NCBI RefSeq assembly: GCF_003967535.1
Contig: NZ_BIFR01000002.1
Location: forward strand, 620,001-684,000
Length of the DNA: 64,000 bases
Source of the DNA: Tengunoibacter tsumagoiensis
Lineage (GTDB): Bacteria > Chloroflexota > Ktedonobacteria > Ktedonobacterales > Ktedonobacteraceae
Direction: 5' to 3'
Position numbers and translations under genes: made by a program
Notes under the pieces: generated by a model
Databases searched by the model: none
What the model saw: only the letters and a program-made list of their open reading frames with translations
Told to the model about the DNA's origin: nothing
Part shown: piece after piece, positions 28,501-43,500 of the stretch
Position numbering within the stretch: position 1 is the stretch's first letter
How the letters are laid out: each line of letters starts with the position of its first letter

Positions 28501-31500
28501 CGCTGGTCGAGATCTGGCAGCAAGTGCTTGGAAATGAGTCGATTGGCATCTATGACAATTTCTTCACGTTAGGTGGCGACTCCATTTTAAGCATCCAACT
28601 CGTCTCACGTACGCGACAGCAAGGGCTCAATCTTACACCGAAACAGATCTTCCAATATCAGAATGTGGCAGAACTGGCAGCGGCCCTATCCCGTACGGCC
28701 ACGCTACCACAAGTGGTCGCTGACCAGGGATTGGTGAGTGGAGAGGTGCCACTGACTCCAATTCAACACTGGTTCTTTGAGCAGGAACAACCCGATGTGC
28801 ACCATTGGAATCAGGCAGTCTTGCTAAGCACACGTCAGCCACTCGATCTATCTACATTACGTGAGGCAGTAGGGTACCTTCTTCGTCAGCATGATGCGCT
28901 GCGCTTACGCTTTACTCAAACGGCAACCGGCTGGCAACAAAGCCACGTACCAGCAAACGAAGAGGCCACACCTGTTCTCTGGCTCAATCTCTCTCAGGTT
29001 CACCCACAACATCGTAGCCGGGTGATCGATGCTATTAATGATCAGGTGCAGGCAAGTCTGAACCTGGAGCATGGCCCACTCCTGCGTGTGCTCTATATTC
29101 ACCTGGGCGATTCAGAGCCTGGACGTCTGCTTATTGTAAGCCATCATTTAGTGATTGACGGAGTCTCCTGGCGTATTTTGCTGGAAGATCTTCAGTATAC
29201 CTATACCCAGTTGAGCAAGAGGCAAGCCATTCATCTCCCCACCAAGACAAGTTCCTGGCAACAATGGGCACGTCATTTACAAACCTATGCCCGGAGCGAG
29301 GAGGTGCAACAAGAACTACCGTACTGGCAGAGACAGGCAGCACAGCCGATTGCATCTTATCCATTGGATGAACCCGATGGAGAGAACACGGTTGCCTCTG
29401 CCCAGACCGTACAGGTCTCGCTCAGCCAGCAAGAGACGCAGGCGCTACTGCACGAAGTTCCCCAGGCCTATAAAACGCAGATCAATGATGTCCTGCTTAC
29501 GGCCCTGGCCCAGACATTACAGCAGTGGAATGGTGCAGACCTGCACCTGATTCATCTGGAAGGGCATGGGCGCGAAGAGCTCTTTGCCGATCTCGATCTC
29601 TCGCGCACTGTTGGCTGGTTCACCAGCCTCTATCCGGTTCTGCTTCGGCTAGAGCAAGGGTCTGGAACAGCCCTCAAAGCCATCAAAGAACAGCTACGAG
29701 CAATCCCCAGGCGTGGGATTGGCTACGGTATCTTACGCTATCTCCAGGAGAATAGCGATCAGATAGAGGTACTCAAGCAGGGTTCTCATCCCCAGATCAG
29801 CTTTAACTACCTGGGACAGTTTGGTCAGATAGCGGGAGAGAGCGACCTGTTTGGTCCTGCTACAGAGTCGAGCGGCCTGGCCTTGAGCCCCTCCGGGCAT
29901 CGCGAACATCTTATCGATATTAACAGTAATATTAGTGGCGGACAATTACACCTGGCCTGGACATATAGCAGTAATCATCATCGTGAACAGACCATTCGCT
30001 CACTTGCTGAAGTATACATTCAGGCCCTACAGCAATTGATCGCTCATTGCCAGTCGCCCGAAGCCGGAGGGTATACCCCCTCAGATTTTCCGTTGCTTCA
30101 TGTGAGCCAGGGACAGTTGGATACGATTGTTGCGCAGAGACGTGCTATCGAAGCGATCTATCCGCTCTCCCCCTTGCAGCAGGGGCTGCTGTTCCAGAGC
30201 CTGTATGCTCCACGAGCAGGCGATTATATTATTCAAGCCCGCTTTACATTCCAGGGCGTTCTGGAGAGAGAGGCATTGATCAATGCCTGGCGGCAGGTGG
30301 TTCAGCGACATGCCATCCTGCGAACTGAATTTGTCTGGGCCGAAGTTGCCGATCCATTGCAGATCGTGCAGCAGCAGATCGAGCTTCCCTTTGTGTATGA
30401 AGATTGGAGCAGCTATCCAACGGTTGAGCAAGAACAGCGCTTGCAGAACTATCTCGCTACCGACCGTCTCCAGGGCTTTATACTCCAGCAGGCTCCTTTG
30501 ATGCGCCTGACCTTGATACGCAGGGGTGAAGATCAGCACGAGTTTATCTGGACCCATCATCATCTCTTATTAGATGGTTGGAGTCTCCCGCTCGTTCTGA
30601 GAGATGTCTTCCTGGCCTACGAGGCCGCTACTGCTGGAAAAACACTTAACTGGGAACCTGTCCGCCCTTACCAAGACTATATTACCTGGTTGTATCAACA
30701 AGAGAGAGCAGAGGCGGAACATTTCTGGCGACAATACCTGCAAGGTTTCACTGTGCCTACAACTCTGTCTACAACACTTTTAGAGCTGGAAGGGCCTCGG
30801 TATCGCTCTCATCTCTTATCTCTGTCAGCCACTACGACCCAATCACTGAACACGCTTGCGCGTCAACAGCAACTGACCCTCAATACGCTGGTGATGGGAG
30901 CCTGGGCCCTGGTGCTCGCTCACTACAGCGGACAGGAGGATGTCGTCTTCGGCACCACCGTCTCGGGACGCTCAATGGATCTGGCTGAGGTAGAGCAGAT
31001 GGTGGGGCTCTTCATCAACACCTTGCCGATGCGTGTGCGGCTCTCTCCCCAGACGTCCCTGCTCGACTGGCTCAAAGCGCTTCAGGAGCGACAGACTGAG
31101 ATGCGCCAGTATGAATACAGCCCACTGGCCCAGATCCAGAGTTGGAGTGCGCTCCCGCGAGGCACCGCTCTGTTTGATAGCCTGTTTGTCTTTGAGAATT
31201 ATCCCCTCGGAACCCCTCAAGTGAGCGACGCAGGCGAGAGCCCCCTCACCATGAGCTCGTCGCAGGTGCATGAGCAGACCCATTATCCACTCACCTGTGT
31301 GGCTCTGCCCGGCAAACAGCTGGCCATCAAGCTCCTGTATGATGGCACCCGTTTTTCCGCCGCCACCAGCGCACGCTTGATCGAGCAGCTCGAGGTTGTG
31401 CTCGGAGCACTGCTGCGTCAGCCAACGCAGCCACTGGCCCGGGTCTCGCTGCTCACCACAAAGGAGCTGCAGCTGCTCCTGCACGAGTGGAATGCTACCC

Positions 31501-34500
31501 GTGTCGACGTTACGATGGACCATCTGGTCCATCAGCGGATCGAGATCCAGGCTGCGTCCGCTCCTGATGCAATCGCGCTTGTCAGCCAGGATCAGCAGAT
31601 GAGCTATAGGGAGCTCAATCGGCGTGCCAATCAGTTGGCTCATGCGTTGCAGCGCCAGGGGGTCGAACCAGAGGCCGTCGTTGGCGTCTGCCTGCCTCGC
31701 TCCGTGGAACTGATCGTCTGCCTGCTGGCGATCCTGAAAGCAGGTGGGGCGTATGTGCCGCTGGACCCCGCGTATCCCACCGAGCGAGTGCAGTTTCTGC
31801 TCCAGGATGCCGGAATGCGGCTGCTGGTGACGCAGCAAGCGCTCCGAGAGCAGCATGATCCGCAGGGGGTGCCCGTGCTCTGTCTGGACACCGCCTGGAC
31901 GAGCCTCGAGCGGGAGTCGGAGGCGAATCTGGACAGCGTCCTGTTCGCGGACCATCTGGCCTATCTCATCTACACCTCAGGTTCGACAGGACTGCCCAAA
32001 GGGGTCCAGATCAGCCAGGGGAGCCTGCTCAATCTGGTCACCTGGCATCAGCGCCGCTATGAGCTCAGCGCCAGCGATCGCAGCACGCAGCTGGCCAGTC
32101 TGGCCTTTGATGCCAGCGTCTGGGAGATCTGGCCCACGCTGACGGCTGGAGCCTGTCTGACGCTGCCGACGGAAGAGACGCGGCTCTCGCCCTGGCTGCT
32201 GATGCAGTACTTCCACGAGCAGCAGATCACGAGCAGTTTTGTGCCAACGCCGATCACGGATCGCCTGTTGGAACTGGACTGGCCTGAGTCGATCGCGTTG
32301 CGGTCGCTGTTAACCGGCGGCGACACGCTGCATCAACGTCCTCCAGCGGGAGCACACTGGACGCTGATCAATCATTATGGTCCCACCGAAGCGACCGTGG
32401 TGGCCAGTGCAGGCGTGGTGCCCGCAGAGGAGACCGGAGCTCGTCCGTCCATCGGAACCCCGATCGCCAATACGCAGGTCTATATCTTGAATGCCTCACT
32501 GCAACTGGTGCCGATGGGAGGCGTTGGAGAACTGTGGCTGGCAGGAACGGGACTGGCGCGTGGGTATGTGGGCCGACCGGAACTGACGGCAGAGCGGTTT
32601 ATACCTCATCCCTATAGCGAAGAGCCCGGGGCGCGGCTGTATCGAACGGGGGATCTGGTGCGTTGGGGAGCGGATGGGGAGCTGGAGTATGTGGGTCGAG
32701 CGGATCAGCAGGTGAAGGTGCGGGGCTATCGGATCGAACTGGGCGAGATCGAGATGGCGCTGGGTCAGCAGGAGGAGATTCGCGAGGCGGTCGTGCTGGC
32801 GCGAGAGGATGTGCCAGGGGTGAAGCGGCTGGTGGCGTATGTGGTGCCCCGAGAGCCAGAGGGGTTCCGGTGGGAGGTGATGCAGGCTCGCTTGCAGGAG
32901 CGCTTGCCCGAGTATATGGTGCCGGCGCTGGCCGTGGTTCTGGAAGCCTTCCCGTTGACGACCAATGGGAAGATTGATCGACGCGCCCTGCCTGAGCCGG
33001 AGTATGGACATCTGGTGGGGACGGAGAGCTATGTGGCCCCCCGTACGGAGCAGGAGCAGCAACTGGCAGCGATCTGGCAGCAGGTCTTAGGAGTAGAGCA
33101 GATTGGCGTGCATGACAACTTCTTTACCCTGGGTGGCGATTCCATCTTAAGCATCCAGATCGTGTCACGTGCACAACAACAGGGCCTCCCTCTGACCCTT
33201 CAACAGATCTTCCAGCATCAGACAATCGCAACGTTAGCAGTCGAGCTTGTCCAGGTCAACAGAGAGCACGCAAGCGAACAGGGCAGCAGTGAGGCTCTAC
33301 CGATCCCATCATCCGCAGATGGCTCTCTCTCGGCGAAATTTCCATTAGCCAACTTAAATCAAGCACAATTGGATCTGATTGTTAGTGGGCGACAGGATAT
33401 CGAAGCGATCTATCCGCTCTCGCCCTTGCAGCAGGGCCTGCTCTTCCAGAGCCTGTACGCTCCTGGCGAGGGAGATTACATCACCCAGGCACAATTCACC
33501 TTCCATGGAGAGCTCAACCACAGAGCCTTTCAGCGCGCCTGGGGACAGGTCATGGACCGCTATAGTATTCTGCGAACGGCCTTTGTGTTCGATCTGGTTG
33601 ATACTCCTCAACAACTGGTCCTTGCAGATGTGGCGCTTCCCTTTAAGCTGGAAGATTGGCGTAATGTTCCTGTGGATGAGCAGAAGAGGCGTCTGAACAC
33701 CTATCTCCAGCGAGATCGCCAGCAGGGCTTCGCGTTGGATCACGCCCCCTTAATGCGCCTGACGCTGATCCAGATGGAGGACGACCGCTATGAACTGATC
33801 TGGACGCATCATCACCTCTTGCTGGATGGCTGGAGCCTGCCACTGGTCCTGCAAGCCGTTGGTCAGGCCTATGAAGCTCTCTTAACTGACCGTCCGCTGC
33901 GTTGGCCCGCAGTGCGACCCTATCAGGACTATATTGCCTGGCTGGCGCGTCAGGATCAGCAGGCAGCTGAGCGGTTCTGGCGTCACTTGCTGGCCTCGCT
34001 GGAACCTGCGGCTCCTCTCATGCTGGGAGTGCTTCCTCAGCAGGATGAAGCGGTCGAGCGCTGGGCTGAACAGCATTTGCAGCTCAGCAGAGAGCTCAGC
34101 CAGACCTTGCAGCAGCAAGCTCGTCAGCAGCAACTCACCCTCAACACGCTCTTACTGGGGGCATGGGGCTGGCTCCTGGCAACCCTGAGTGGGCAGGAGC
34201 AGATTGTATTGGGAACCACGCTGGCCGGTCGCCCGCCCGAGATTGCAGGGATTGAAGAGATGGTGGGACTCTTCATCAACACCTTGCCCCTGCCTCTGCA
34301 CATGAATGGCGAGCTGACCTTGAGCGCATGGTTGCAACAGGTGCAGCAGCAGCAGAGCGCCATGCGCCAATACGAGTTCACTCCATTACAGCAGATCCAG
34401 AGTTGGAGTCCATTCCCCGGTGGACATGCCCTCTTCGAGACGCTGTTCGTCTTTGAAAACTACCCTCTATCAACGACAACGAGCTCGTCAGATACCTCTC

Positions 34501-37500
34501 CATCGTCGGTTCGTATCAGCGCAGCTCACACGCAGGGCCAGACGCCATATCCGCTTACCTGTATGGTTGAACCAGGCGAGCAGATACAGGTGCAACTCCT
34601 TGCCGATCAGACGCGCTTCTCGCCCGAGACCATCGAGCTGCTTCTCAGCCGCTATCACCACCTGCTCACAAACCTGGCAGACATGTTGGGGCGGCCCATA
34701 GCCAGCCTGTCAGTTCTCTTAGACTCCGAGCGAGCTGTAGTGTTGGAGCAATGGAGCCAGCAGAGCACGCCAGCCCCTCGCGAGAGCACCGTGTCAGCCC
34801 TCTTTACCGAGCAGGCTGCACAGCGACCCGACGCTATCGCCCTGGTCTGTGAGCAGGAGCAGATCAGCTATGGCGAACTGGAGCGACACTCCAATCAGCT
34901 GGCTCATCGTTTGCAGGCACTGGGGGTTGCGGCTGAAGTGGGCGTTGGACTGCATGTGCCGCGTGGGCTCCCCCAACTGATCGCCCTGCTTGCCATTCTG
35001 AAAGCAGGCGGCCATTATGTCCCGCTCGATCCTCAGGCTCCGCTCGAGCGGCTGCGTTTCCAGCTTGGTCAGGCCGGAGTGAGCCTGCTGCTGACCGATC
35101 CCGGTCAGCCCCTGCTCGAGGGAGCGTGGCGCAGCCTGGACCTGAACCAGCTCCTGCGCGAGAGCACCCGCCTGTCCAGCGAGCCACCTCAGCAACAGGC
35201 GCAGGCGCAGACACTGGCCTATATTCTCTTTACCTCTGGCTCAACCGGCGAGCCCAAAGGCGTAGCCGTCCCGCATCAAGCCATCCTGCGCCTGGTCAGC
35301 CAGAACTGGTTTGCGCAACTGGACCACGAGCAGATTGGGCTGCAACTGGCTCCGCTGGCCTTTGACGCCTCCACCTTAGAACTGTGGGGGAGCCTGTTGC
35401 ATGGAGCCCGGCTCGTGCTCTTAACGGAGCAGCTCCCAGCGCTTGAACGCTTGGCGCAGGTGGTGCAGGAGCAGGGGGTGAGCTGGCTCTGGCTGACGGC
35501 TGGATTGTTCCAGCAGGTGGTGGAGTATCAGCCGGAAGCGCTGGCGGGTGTGCGTCAGGTGCTGGCAGGCGGGGATGTACTGGGTCCAGAGCCAGTGCGA
35601 GCCCTTCTGCGAGCGCATCCGGGACAGCAGGTGATCAATGGCTATGGTCCAACCGAGAATACGACCTTCACCTGCTGCTATCCGATGAACAATCCCGAGC
35701 AGGTGGAGAGTCCCATTCCGATTGGGCGACCCATTCGCTACAGCAGCGTCTATGTGCTGGATCAGCATTGGCAGCCGGTGCCGATGGGGGTGATTGGCGA
35801 GCTGTATACGGGTGGTCATGGACTGGCGCGGGGCTATATGGGCCGGTCGGAACTGACGGCGGAGCGCTTTGTGCCCCATCCATTCAGTACGACGGGAGGA
35901 GAGCGGCTCTACCGAACGGGGGATCTGGTGCGCTGGCGAGCGGATGGAGTGCTGGAGTATGTGGGACGAGCAGATCAGCAGGTGAAGATCCGAGGCTATC
36001 GTATTGAGCTCGCTGAGATTGAGCAGGCCTTGAGACAGCAGGAGGCCCTTCGGGATGCTCTCGTGATCGTTCGAGAGGATCTTCCAGGAGTCAAGCGCTT
36101 AGTTGCCTATGTAATCATTCAGGATCAAGCGCTCTTCAACTGGGAAACGATTCAGGCGAGCTTGCAGGAGCGTCTGCCTGAGTACATGGTGCCTGCGCTG
36201 CATGTACTGGTAGAGGCCTTCCCGTTAACGCCCAACGGGAAGATCGATCGCCGCGCCCTGCCCGCACCGGAGTATGCACATCTGGCGGATGCGCAGAGCT
36301 ACGTCGCACCAGGAAATGAGCGCGAGCAACATCTGGTCGAGATCTGGCAACAGGTCTTAGGTGCTGAACAGATTGGCGTGCATGACAACTTCTTCTCACT
36401 GGGAGGCGACTCGATTTTGAGTCTACAAGTCGTCGCGCGTGCACGACGATTGGGACTCGTGCTGACGCCTCGCCAGCTTTTCCAATCTCCAACCATTGCC
36501 GAACTGGCAGCAGGTCTGATACCGGTCAGCGAGCAGTCGGTTATTGAAGCCGAGCAGGGAGTCGTGACTGGTTCTGTATCGTTGACGCCGATCCAGCACT
36601 GGTTCTTTGAGCAGAATCAGCCTGATCCTCAGCACTGGAACCAGGCCATGCTCCTGCAGACCCCTGCGGAGCTCACCTGGTCGGTGCTTGAACCAGCATT
36701 GCAGGCCCTCCAGCATCAGCACGATGTCCTCCGGCTCCGCTTTATCCCAACACCTGATGGCTGGCAAGCGACCCATGCAGCAGAGCCCTCTCATATCTCT
36801 GCCAGCACTATCGATCTAACCGCCATTGCCGGGGAACAGCAGACCCGGGTTATAGAAGCATGTGCCAATCAGATTCAGGCCAGCCTGGATCTGACCCATG
36901 GCCCCATCTGGCGTGCCGTCCATTTTAAGCTGGGACCCCAGCAGAGTGGCCGATTGCTCCTGGTGATCCACCATCTGGCCGTCGATGGCGTCTCCTGGCG
37001 CATCCTGCTGGAAGATCTCCAGACGGCATACGAGCAGGGGCAGCGTGGAGCATCGATCCAGCTACCCGCCAAGACAACCTCCTGGCAACAATGGGTGCGC
37101 CACCTGGAGAGCTATGCCCAGAGCGAGGTCGTGAGCGACCAACTGACCTACTGGCAGCAGCAAGCAACCATTCCAGTGGCCACGCTTCCGGTGGATCATC
37201 CAGAAGGCGAGAATCTGGTCGCCTCAGCTCAGAGCGTGCTGATCTCGTTGAGCCAGGCTGAGACACAGGCCCTGCTGCAAGAGGTGCCAGCAGCCTACCG
37301 AACCCAGATCAACGACGTCTTACTCACTGCACTGGCACAGGCCTTGCAGCAGTGGACGGGAGAGCGCACCCATCGCATCAACCTGGAAGGGCATGGACGC
37401 GAGGATCTCTTTGCTGATGTCGATCTCTCGCGGACCGTCGGCTGGTTCACGAGCATCTATCCGGTCGTGCTTCAGGGGAAGGGGAGTGATGCGGGGACGG

Positions 37501-40500
37501 CGCTCAAAACGATCAAAGAGCAATTGCGAGCCATCCCGTTGAATGGCATTGGCTATGGTCTGGCCCGCTATCTGCGTTCGGATAATGAGGGGTTGCAGCA
37601 GGCCATCGCGCCGCAGATCAGCTTCAACTACCTGGGCCAGTTTGACCAGACATTTTCCTCAGAGAGAGCCGTCCAGTTTGCACCGGCATCTGAACCCATT
37701 GGTTCTTTTGTCAGCCCGCGCGGGTATCGTGAGCATCTCATTGATATCAGTGGCAGTATTAATGGAGGGCAGCTGCATCTCATGTGGATGTATAGCCAGC
37801 AGGTGTATGAGGAAGAGACGATCACTGCTCTGGCGCAGAACTATCTGGCAGCCTTACGTATGCTCATCACTCATTGCCAATTGCCTGCAGCAGGCGGTTA
37901 TACTCCCTCAGACTTCCCGCTCGCAAAGCTAAATCAGTCCCAACTGGATCTGATCGTTAGTGGCAAGAGCGCTATTGAGGCCATCTATCCGCTCTCTCCC
38001 TTGCAGCAGGGTCTCCTCTTCCAGAGCCTGTATGCTCCTGAGGCAGGCGATTATATTACCCATATCCGCCTTACCTTCCAGGGAGAGCTTGATCAGGCCG
38101 CGTTTATTGCAGCCTGGCAACAGGTAGCGGATCACTATCCCATTCTGCGAACAGCCTTTATCTACGAGAATGTGGACTCTCCACTCCAAATTGTATATCA
38201 ACGAGTCACTACCCCCTTTGATTCTCAGGATTGGCAGTTACTCACTCTCACCGAACAAGAGGAACGGCTTCAGGCCTATCTGCACAGCGATCGCCAACGC
38301 GGCTTTGCCCTGGATCAGGCCCCTCTCCAGCGCTTCTTACTGGTGCAAACGGCAGCCGATCGCTATGACTGCATCTGGACGCACCATCATCTCCTGCTGG
38401 ATGGTTGGAGCCTGCCGATCGTATTTAGAGCGGTAACCACCTGCTATGAGGCGCTGGTGCAGCGGAAAGCTCCTCAATGGGATAGAACCCCGGCCTATCA
38501 GCAGTATATTGCCTGGTTGCAAGATCAGGAACCTGGTCAAGCTGAAGCCTTCTGGCGTCGATGGCTGGCCGATTTTGCAACGCCCACCTCTCTGGGAATG
38601 GATCGACCACAGATTGAGCAAGCAAGTGGAAACAGACAATACGGTGAGCGGCTGATTGAAGTCTCAGCAGAGCAAACAGACGTCTTACAACAGTTTGCGC
38701 GCCAGCAGCATCTGACCCTGAATACACTCATACAGGGCGCCTGGGCTCTGGCGCTGGCCCGCTACAGTGGACAGCAGGATATTGTCTTTGGCACCACCGT
38801 TTCGGGACGGCCCCAGGAGGTAGAAGGTGTTGAGCAAATGGTCGGGCTCTTCATCAATACCTTGCCGATACGGGTCCGCGTGCCAGAACAGGAGAGCCTG
38901 CTGAACTGGCTGCGTCAGATGCAAGAGCAACAGAGTGATCTGCGTCAGTACGAGCATACTCCTCTGGCGCAGATCCAGGGTTGGAGCCAACTGGGAGCAG
39001 GTGTCAGTCTCTTTGAAAGCCTGTTTGTCTTTGAGAATTATCCGCTGGCCCCCCAGCCGCAGGCACCATCTGCTCATACGCTCTCTTTGCAGGCGGTTCA
39101 TTCCGTCGAACAGCTACATTATCCCTTGACATTGATGGTCTTGCCACAGTCTCGCCTGGGTCTGAAAGTGCTCTTTGATCAGAGCCGCTTCACCTCTGTG
39201 GCCCTGGATCGACTGCTTCATCATCTTCAGGCTCTGCTAGAGCAGATGGTAGCCAGGCCTCAGCAGCCTATCAGCCATTTGCAGCTTCTGGATCAGCAGG
39301 AGCGGCAAGAGGTGCTTGCATTGGGGCAGGGGCGGTCCGAGGGCTATCCACGAGACCTTAGCCTCCATGACCTGCTAAGCAGACAGGCTCAGCGCAGCCC
39401 GGATGCCATCGCCCTGGTCTCTGAGGAGCAGCAGCTCAGCTATGGGGAACTGGATCGGCGCTCCACGCATCTGGCCTCACTGCTTCAACGCAAAGGTGTC
39501 AGATCAGAAGAGCTCATCGGGGTCTGTCTGACGCGCTCGCTCGACATGGTTGTGGCCGTGATGGGCGTGCTTAAAGCCGGTGGGGCGTATGTCCCACTCG
39601 ATCCAGCCTATCCAGCCGAGCGACTGGCCTTCCAGCTCACTGATGCGAAGATCCGTCTGTTGCTCACTCAGGAGAGCCTGCTGGAACAGCTCCCGCATAA
39701 GGGTATCGAGGTCATCACCCTTTCCGGCGACTGGATCGGAGCCAGCGAACCGGAGCCATCGCCGTCTCTGGTTAACGTCCGACCGGAGCACCTGGCGTAT
39801 GTGATCTATACCTCGGGCTCGACGGGACGACCCAAAGGCGTGGCCATCACGCATCAGAGCGCCGTGAACCTGCTCTACTGGGCACAGGAGACCTTTGCCG
39901 CGGAGGCATTGCAGCGGGTGCTGGCCTCGACCTCACTCTGCTTTGACCTCTCGATCTATGAGCTCTTTGTGCCGCTCGCTTTCGGAGGGACTGTTGTCCT
40001 GGTAGAGAATGCGTTGACCTTCCCCACGCAGGCCGGGCATCAGCAGGTGACGCTGATCAACACGGTGCCCTCGGCGATTGCAGAACTACTGCGGGGAGGA
40101 CAGATTCCAGGCTCGGTGCACACGATCAATCTGGCCGGAGAGGCGCTCTCTGCCAGTCTGGTTGCACAGCTCTATGCGCAGACGACGGTGGAGCAGATCT
40201 ACAATCTCTATGGCCCAACTGAAGACACAACCTACTCAACCTGGGCCCTTCTGTCGCCGGAGGTAGCTGGCAGCGCACCGATCGGACGGGGACGGACGAA
40301 TACGCAAGTCTATGTCCTGGATGCGCACTCCCATCTGGTGCCGGTGGGCGTGATTGGGGAACTGTACCTGGCGGGTGCAGGACTGGCGCGTGGGTATGTA
40401 GGCCGACCGGAGCTGACGGCGGAGCGGTTTGTGCCCCACCCATTCAGCGAGCAGCCGGGAGCGCGGCTGTATCGAACAGGAGATCTGGTGCGCTGGCGAG

Positions 40501-43500
40501 AGGATGGGCAGCTGGAATATGTGGGGAGAGCGGATCAGCAGGTGAAGGTGCGGGGCTACCGGATCGAACTGGGGGAGATCGAGACGGCGCTGGATCAGCA
40601 GGAGGCGATTCGCGAGGCGGTCGTGCTGGCGCGGGAGGATGTGCCAGGCGTGAAGCGGCTGGTCGCGTATGTGGTGCCTAACCATCCAGAGCGCTTCAAT
40701 TGGGAGCAGGTTCGTGCGGGACTTCAGGAGCGGCTGCCGGACTACATGGTGCCAGCTCTCTATAAAGTGCTGGAGTCATTCCCGCTGACCCCCAACGGCA
40801 AGATCGATCGGCGTGCCTTGCCAGCTCCTGAGTATACATATCAATATACGCATCTGGCCGGTGCTCAGAGCTATGTGGCTCCGGATAATGAGCTCGAACA
40901 ACAACTGGCTGAGATCTGGCAGCAGGTCTTAGGAGTGGAACAGATTGGCGTCCATGACAACTTCTTTGGATTGGGAGGCGACTCTATTCTCAGTATCCAG
41001 ATCGTTTCTCGCGCTCGACAGGCTGGTCTCTCTCTGACACCGCGTCTGCTCTTCCAACATCCTACGATTGCTAATCTTGTTACCGCCCTTTCAAGTGTAA
41101 CGGCCCAACCGCAGACTGAAGCCGAGCAAGGTCTGATCCAGGGCGAGGTCCCATTGACGCCGATTCAGCGCTGGTTCTTTGAGCAGCAGCAGCCTCAACC
41201 ACAGCACTGGAATCAGGCACTGCTCCTACAGACCTCCATTGGGCTCGATCCGGACCATTTGCAGGCAGCCCTTACAGCAGTGCTGCGCCAGCACGATGCA
41301 TGGCGTTTACGCTTCTTCAGAACGATCAATGGCTGGCGGCAGAGCTATGCCAACATCGAACCAGAGGCCTCCCTGCTGTGGTTTGATCTCTCATCACTTT
41401 CGACCTCAGAGCAGCAGTCCACAATACAGACTCTGGCCAATCAGATTCAGGCCAACCTGGATCTGGATCAGGGCTTACTGATACGCTTTGCTTATTTTGA
41501 GCTCTCCAAAACAGAGCTCTCCAGAGAACATACAGGACGTCTCTTATTGGTTGCCCATCATCTCGTAGTCGATGGCGTCTCCTGGCGTATCCTGCTCGAA
41601 GATCTCCAGACGGCATACGAGCAGGCGCGTTTTGGCGAACCGATTCACCTGCCAGCGAAGACCACCTCGTGGCAACAGTGGGCACGCCACTTAGAGACCT
41701 ATGCGCATAGCGAAACACTGCTAGAGCAGCACGCTTACTGGCAGCAGCAGATCAACCTTCCAGTAGCTGAGCTTCCAGTTGATCATTCAGATGGAGACAA
41801 TACCATCGCTTCCGTACAGAGTGTGTTGATCTCGCTGAGCCAGCCTGAGACGCAGGCCCTGTTACAAGAGGTGCCAGCAGCCTATCGAACCCAGATCAAC
41901 GACGTCCTGCTGACTGCTCTGGCACAGTCTTTACAGCAGTGGACCGGACACAGCAACCATCTGATCCACCTGGAAGGTCATGGACGTGAAGATCTCTTTG
42001 CCGATGTTGATCTCTCGCGGACCGTTGGCTGGTTTACCAGTCTCTATCCGCTCGTTCTCGCTTTGCCGCATGATCCACAGGACCCGGCGATCGCTCTGAA
42101 AGCGATCAAAGAACAGGTGCGAGCTATCCCCTCGAATGGTATTGGCTATGGTCTGGCTCGCTATCTACGCGCGGATGCTAACGCGAGCGACTTGCGATAT
42201 ATCACTGCGCCACAGATCAGTTTCAACTACCTGGGTCAGTTCGATCAAGCCCTGACTGAAACAAGCATCTTCCGACCCGCGGCAGAGTCCAGTGGCCTGG
42301 CAAGCAGCGAGCTCAATCGTCGCACTCATCTCATCGAGATCAACGGGAGCATCAGTAGTGGACAATTGCATCTGGTCTGGACCTATAGCCAGCAGATGTA
42401 TGATCAGGCTACCATCGATATGCTTGCTCGCCATTATGTGCAGGCGTTGCAGGCTATTATTACTCATTGTCAATTGCCAACCTCTGGTGGCTATACACCG
42501 TCAGATTTCCCGCTGGCACTATTGAATCAGACCCAATTGGATCTGATCAACGGCACCAGACGGCAGATCGAGGCGATCTATCCGCTCTCGCCCTTGCAGC
42601 AGGGCCTGCTCTTCCAGAGCCTGTACGCTCCTGGCGAGGGAGATTACATCACCCAGGCACAATTTACCTTCCATGGAGAGCTCAACCACAGAGCCTTTCA
42701 GCGCGCCTGGGAACAGGTCATGGACCGCTATAGTATTCTGCGAACGGCCTTTGTATTCGATCTGGTTGATACTCCCCAACAACTGGTCCTTGCCGATGTG
42801 GCGCTACCCTTTAAGCTGGAAGATTGGCGTAATGTTCCTGCGGATGAGCAGAAGAGGCGTCTGAATGCGTATCTCCAGCGAGATCGCCAGCAGGGCTTCG
42901 CGCTGGATCACGCCCCCTTAATGCGCCTGACGCTGATCCAGATGGAGGACGATCGCTCTGAACTGATCTGGACGCATCACCACCTCTTGCTAGACGGCTG
43001 GAGCCTGCCACTGGTCTTGCAAGCCGTTGGTCAGGCCTATGAAGCTCTCTTAACTGACCGTCCGCTGCGCTGGCCCGCAGTGCGACCCTATCAGGACTAT
43101 ATCGCCTGGCTGTCCCGTCAGGATCAGCAGGCAGCTGAGCGGTTCTGGCGTCACGTGCTGGCCTCGCTAGAACCTGCGGCTCCCCTGATGTTGGGAGCGC
43201 TTCCTCAGCAGGATGAAGCGGTCAAGCGCTGGACTGAACAGCATTTGCAGCTCAGCAGAGAGCTCAGCCAGACCTTGCAGCAGCAAGCTCGTCAACGACA
43301 GCTCACCCTCAACACGCTCTTACTGGGGGCATGGGGCTGGCTCCTGGCAACCCTGAGTGGGCAGGAGCAGATCGTATTGGGAACCACCCTGGCCGGTCGC
43401 CCGCCCGAGATTGCAGGGATTGAGGAGATGGTGGGACTCTTCATCAACACCTTGCCTCTGCCTCTGCACATAGATGGCAAGCTTACCTTGAGTGCATGGT

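Noticed and set aside
33399..34740. C8 and C12 as dual condensation/epimerization domains that would explain missing E domains
   Set aside because: I see no extended N-terminal HHxxxxxGD motif, and both are near-copies of C domains that follow true E domains. A phylogeny would be needed to close the question.
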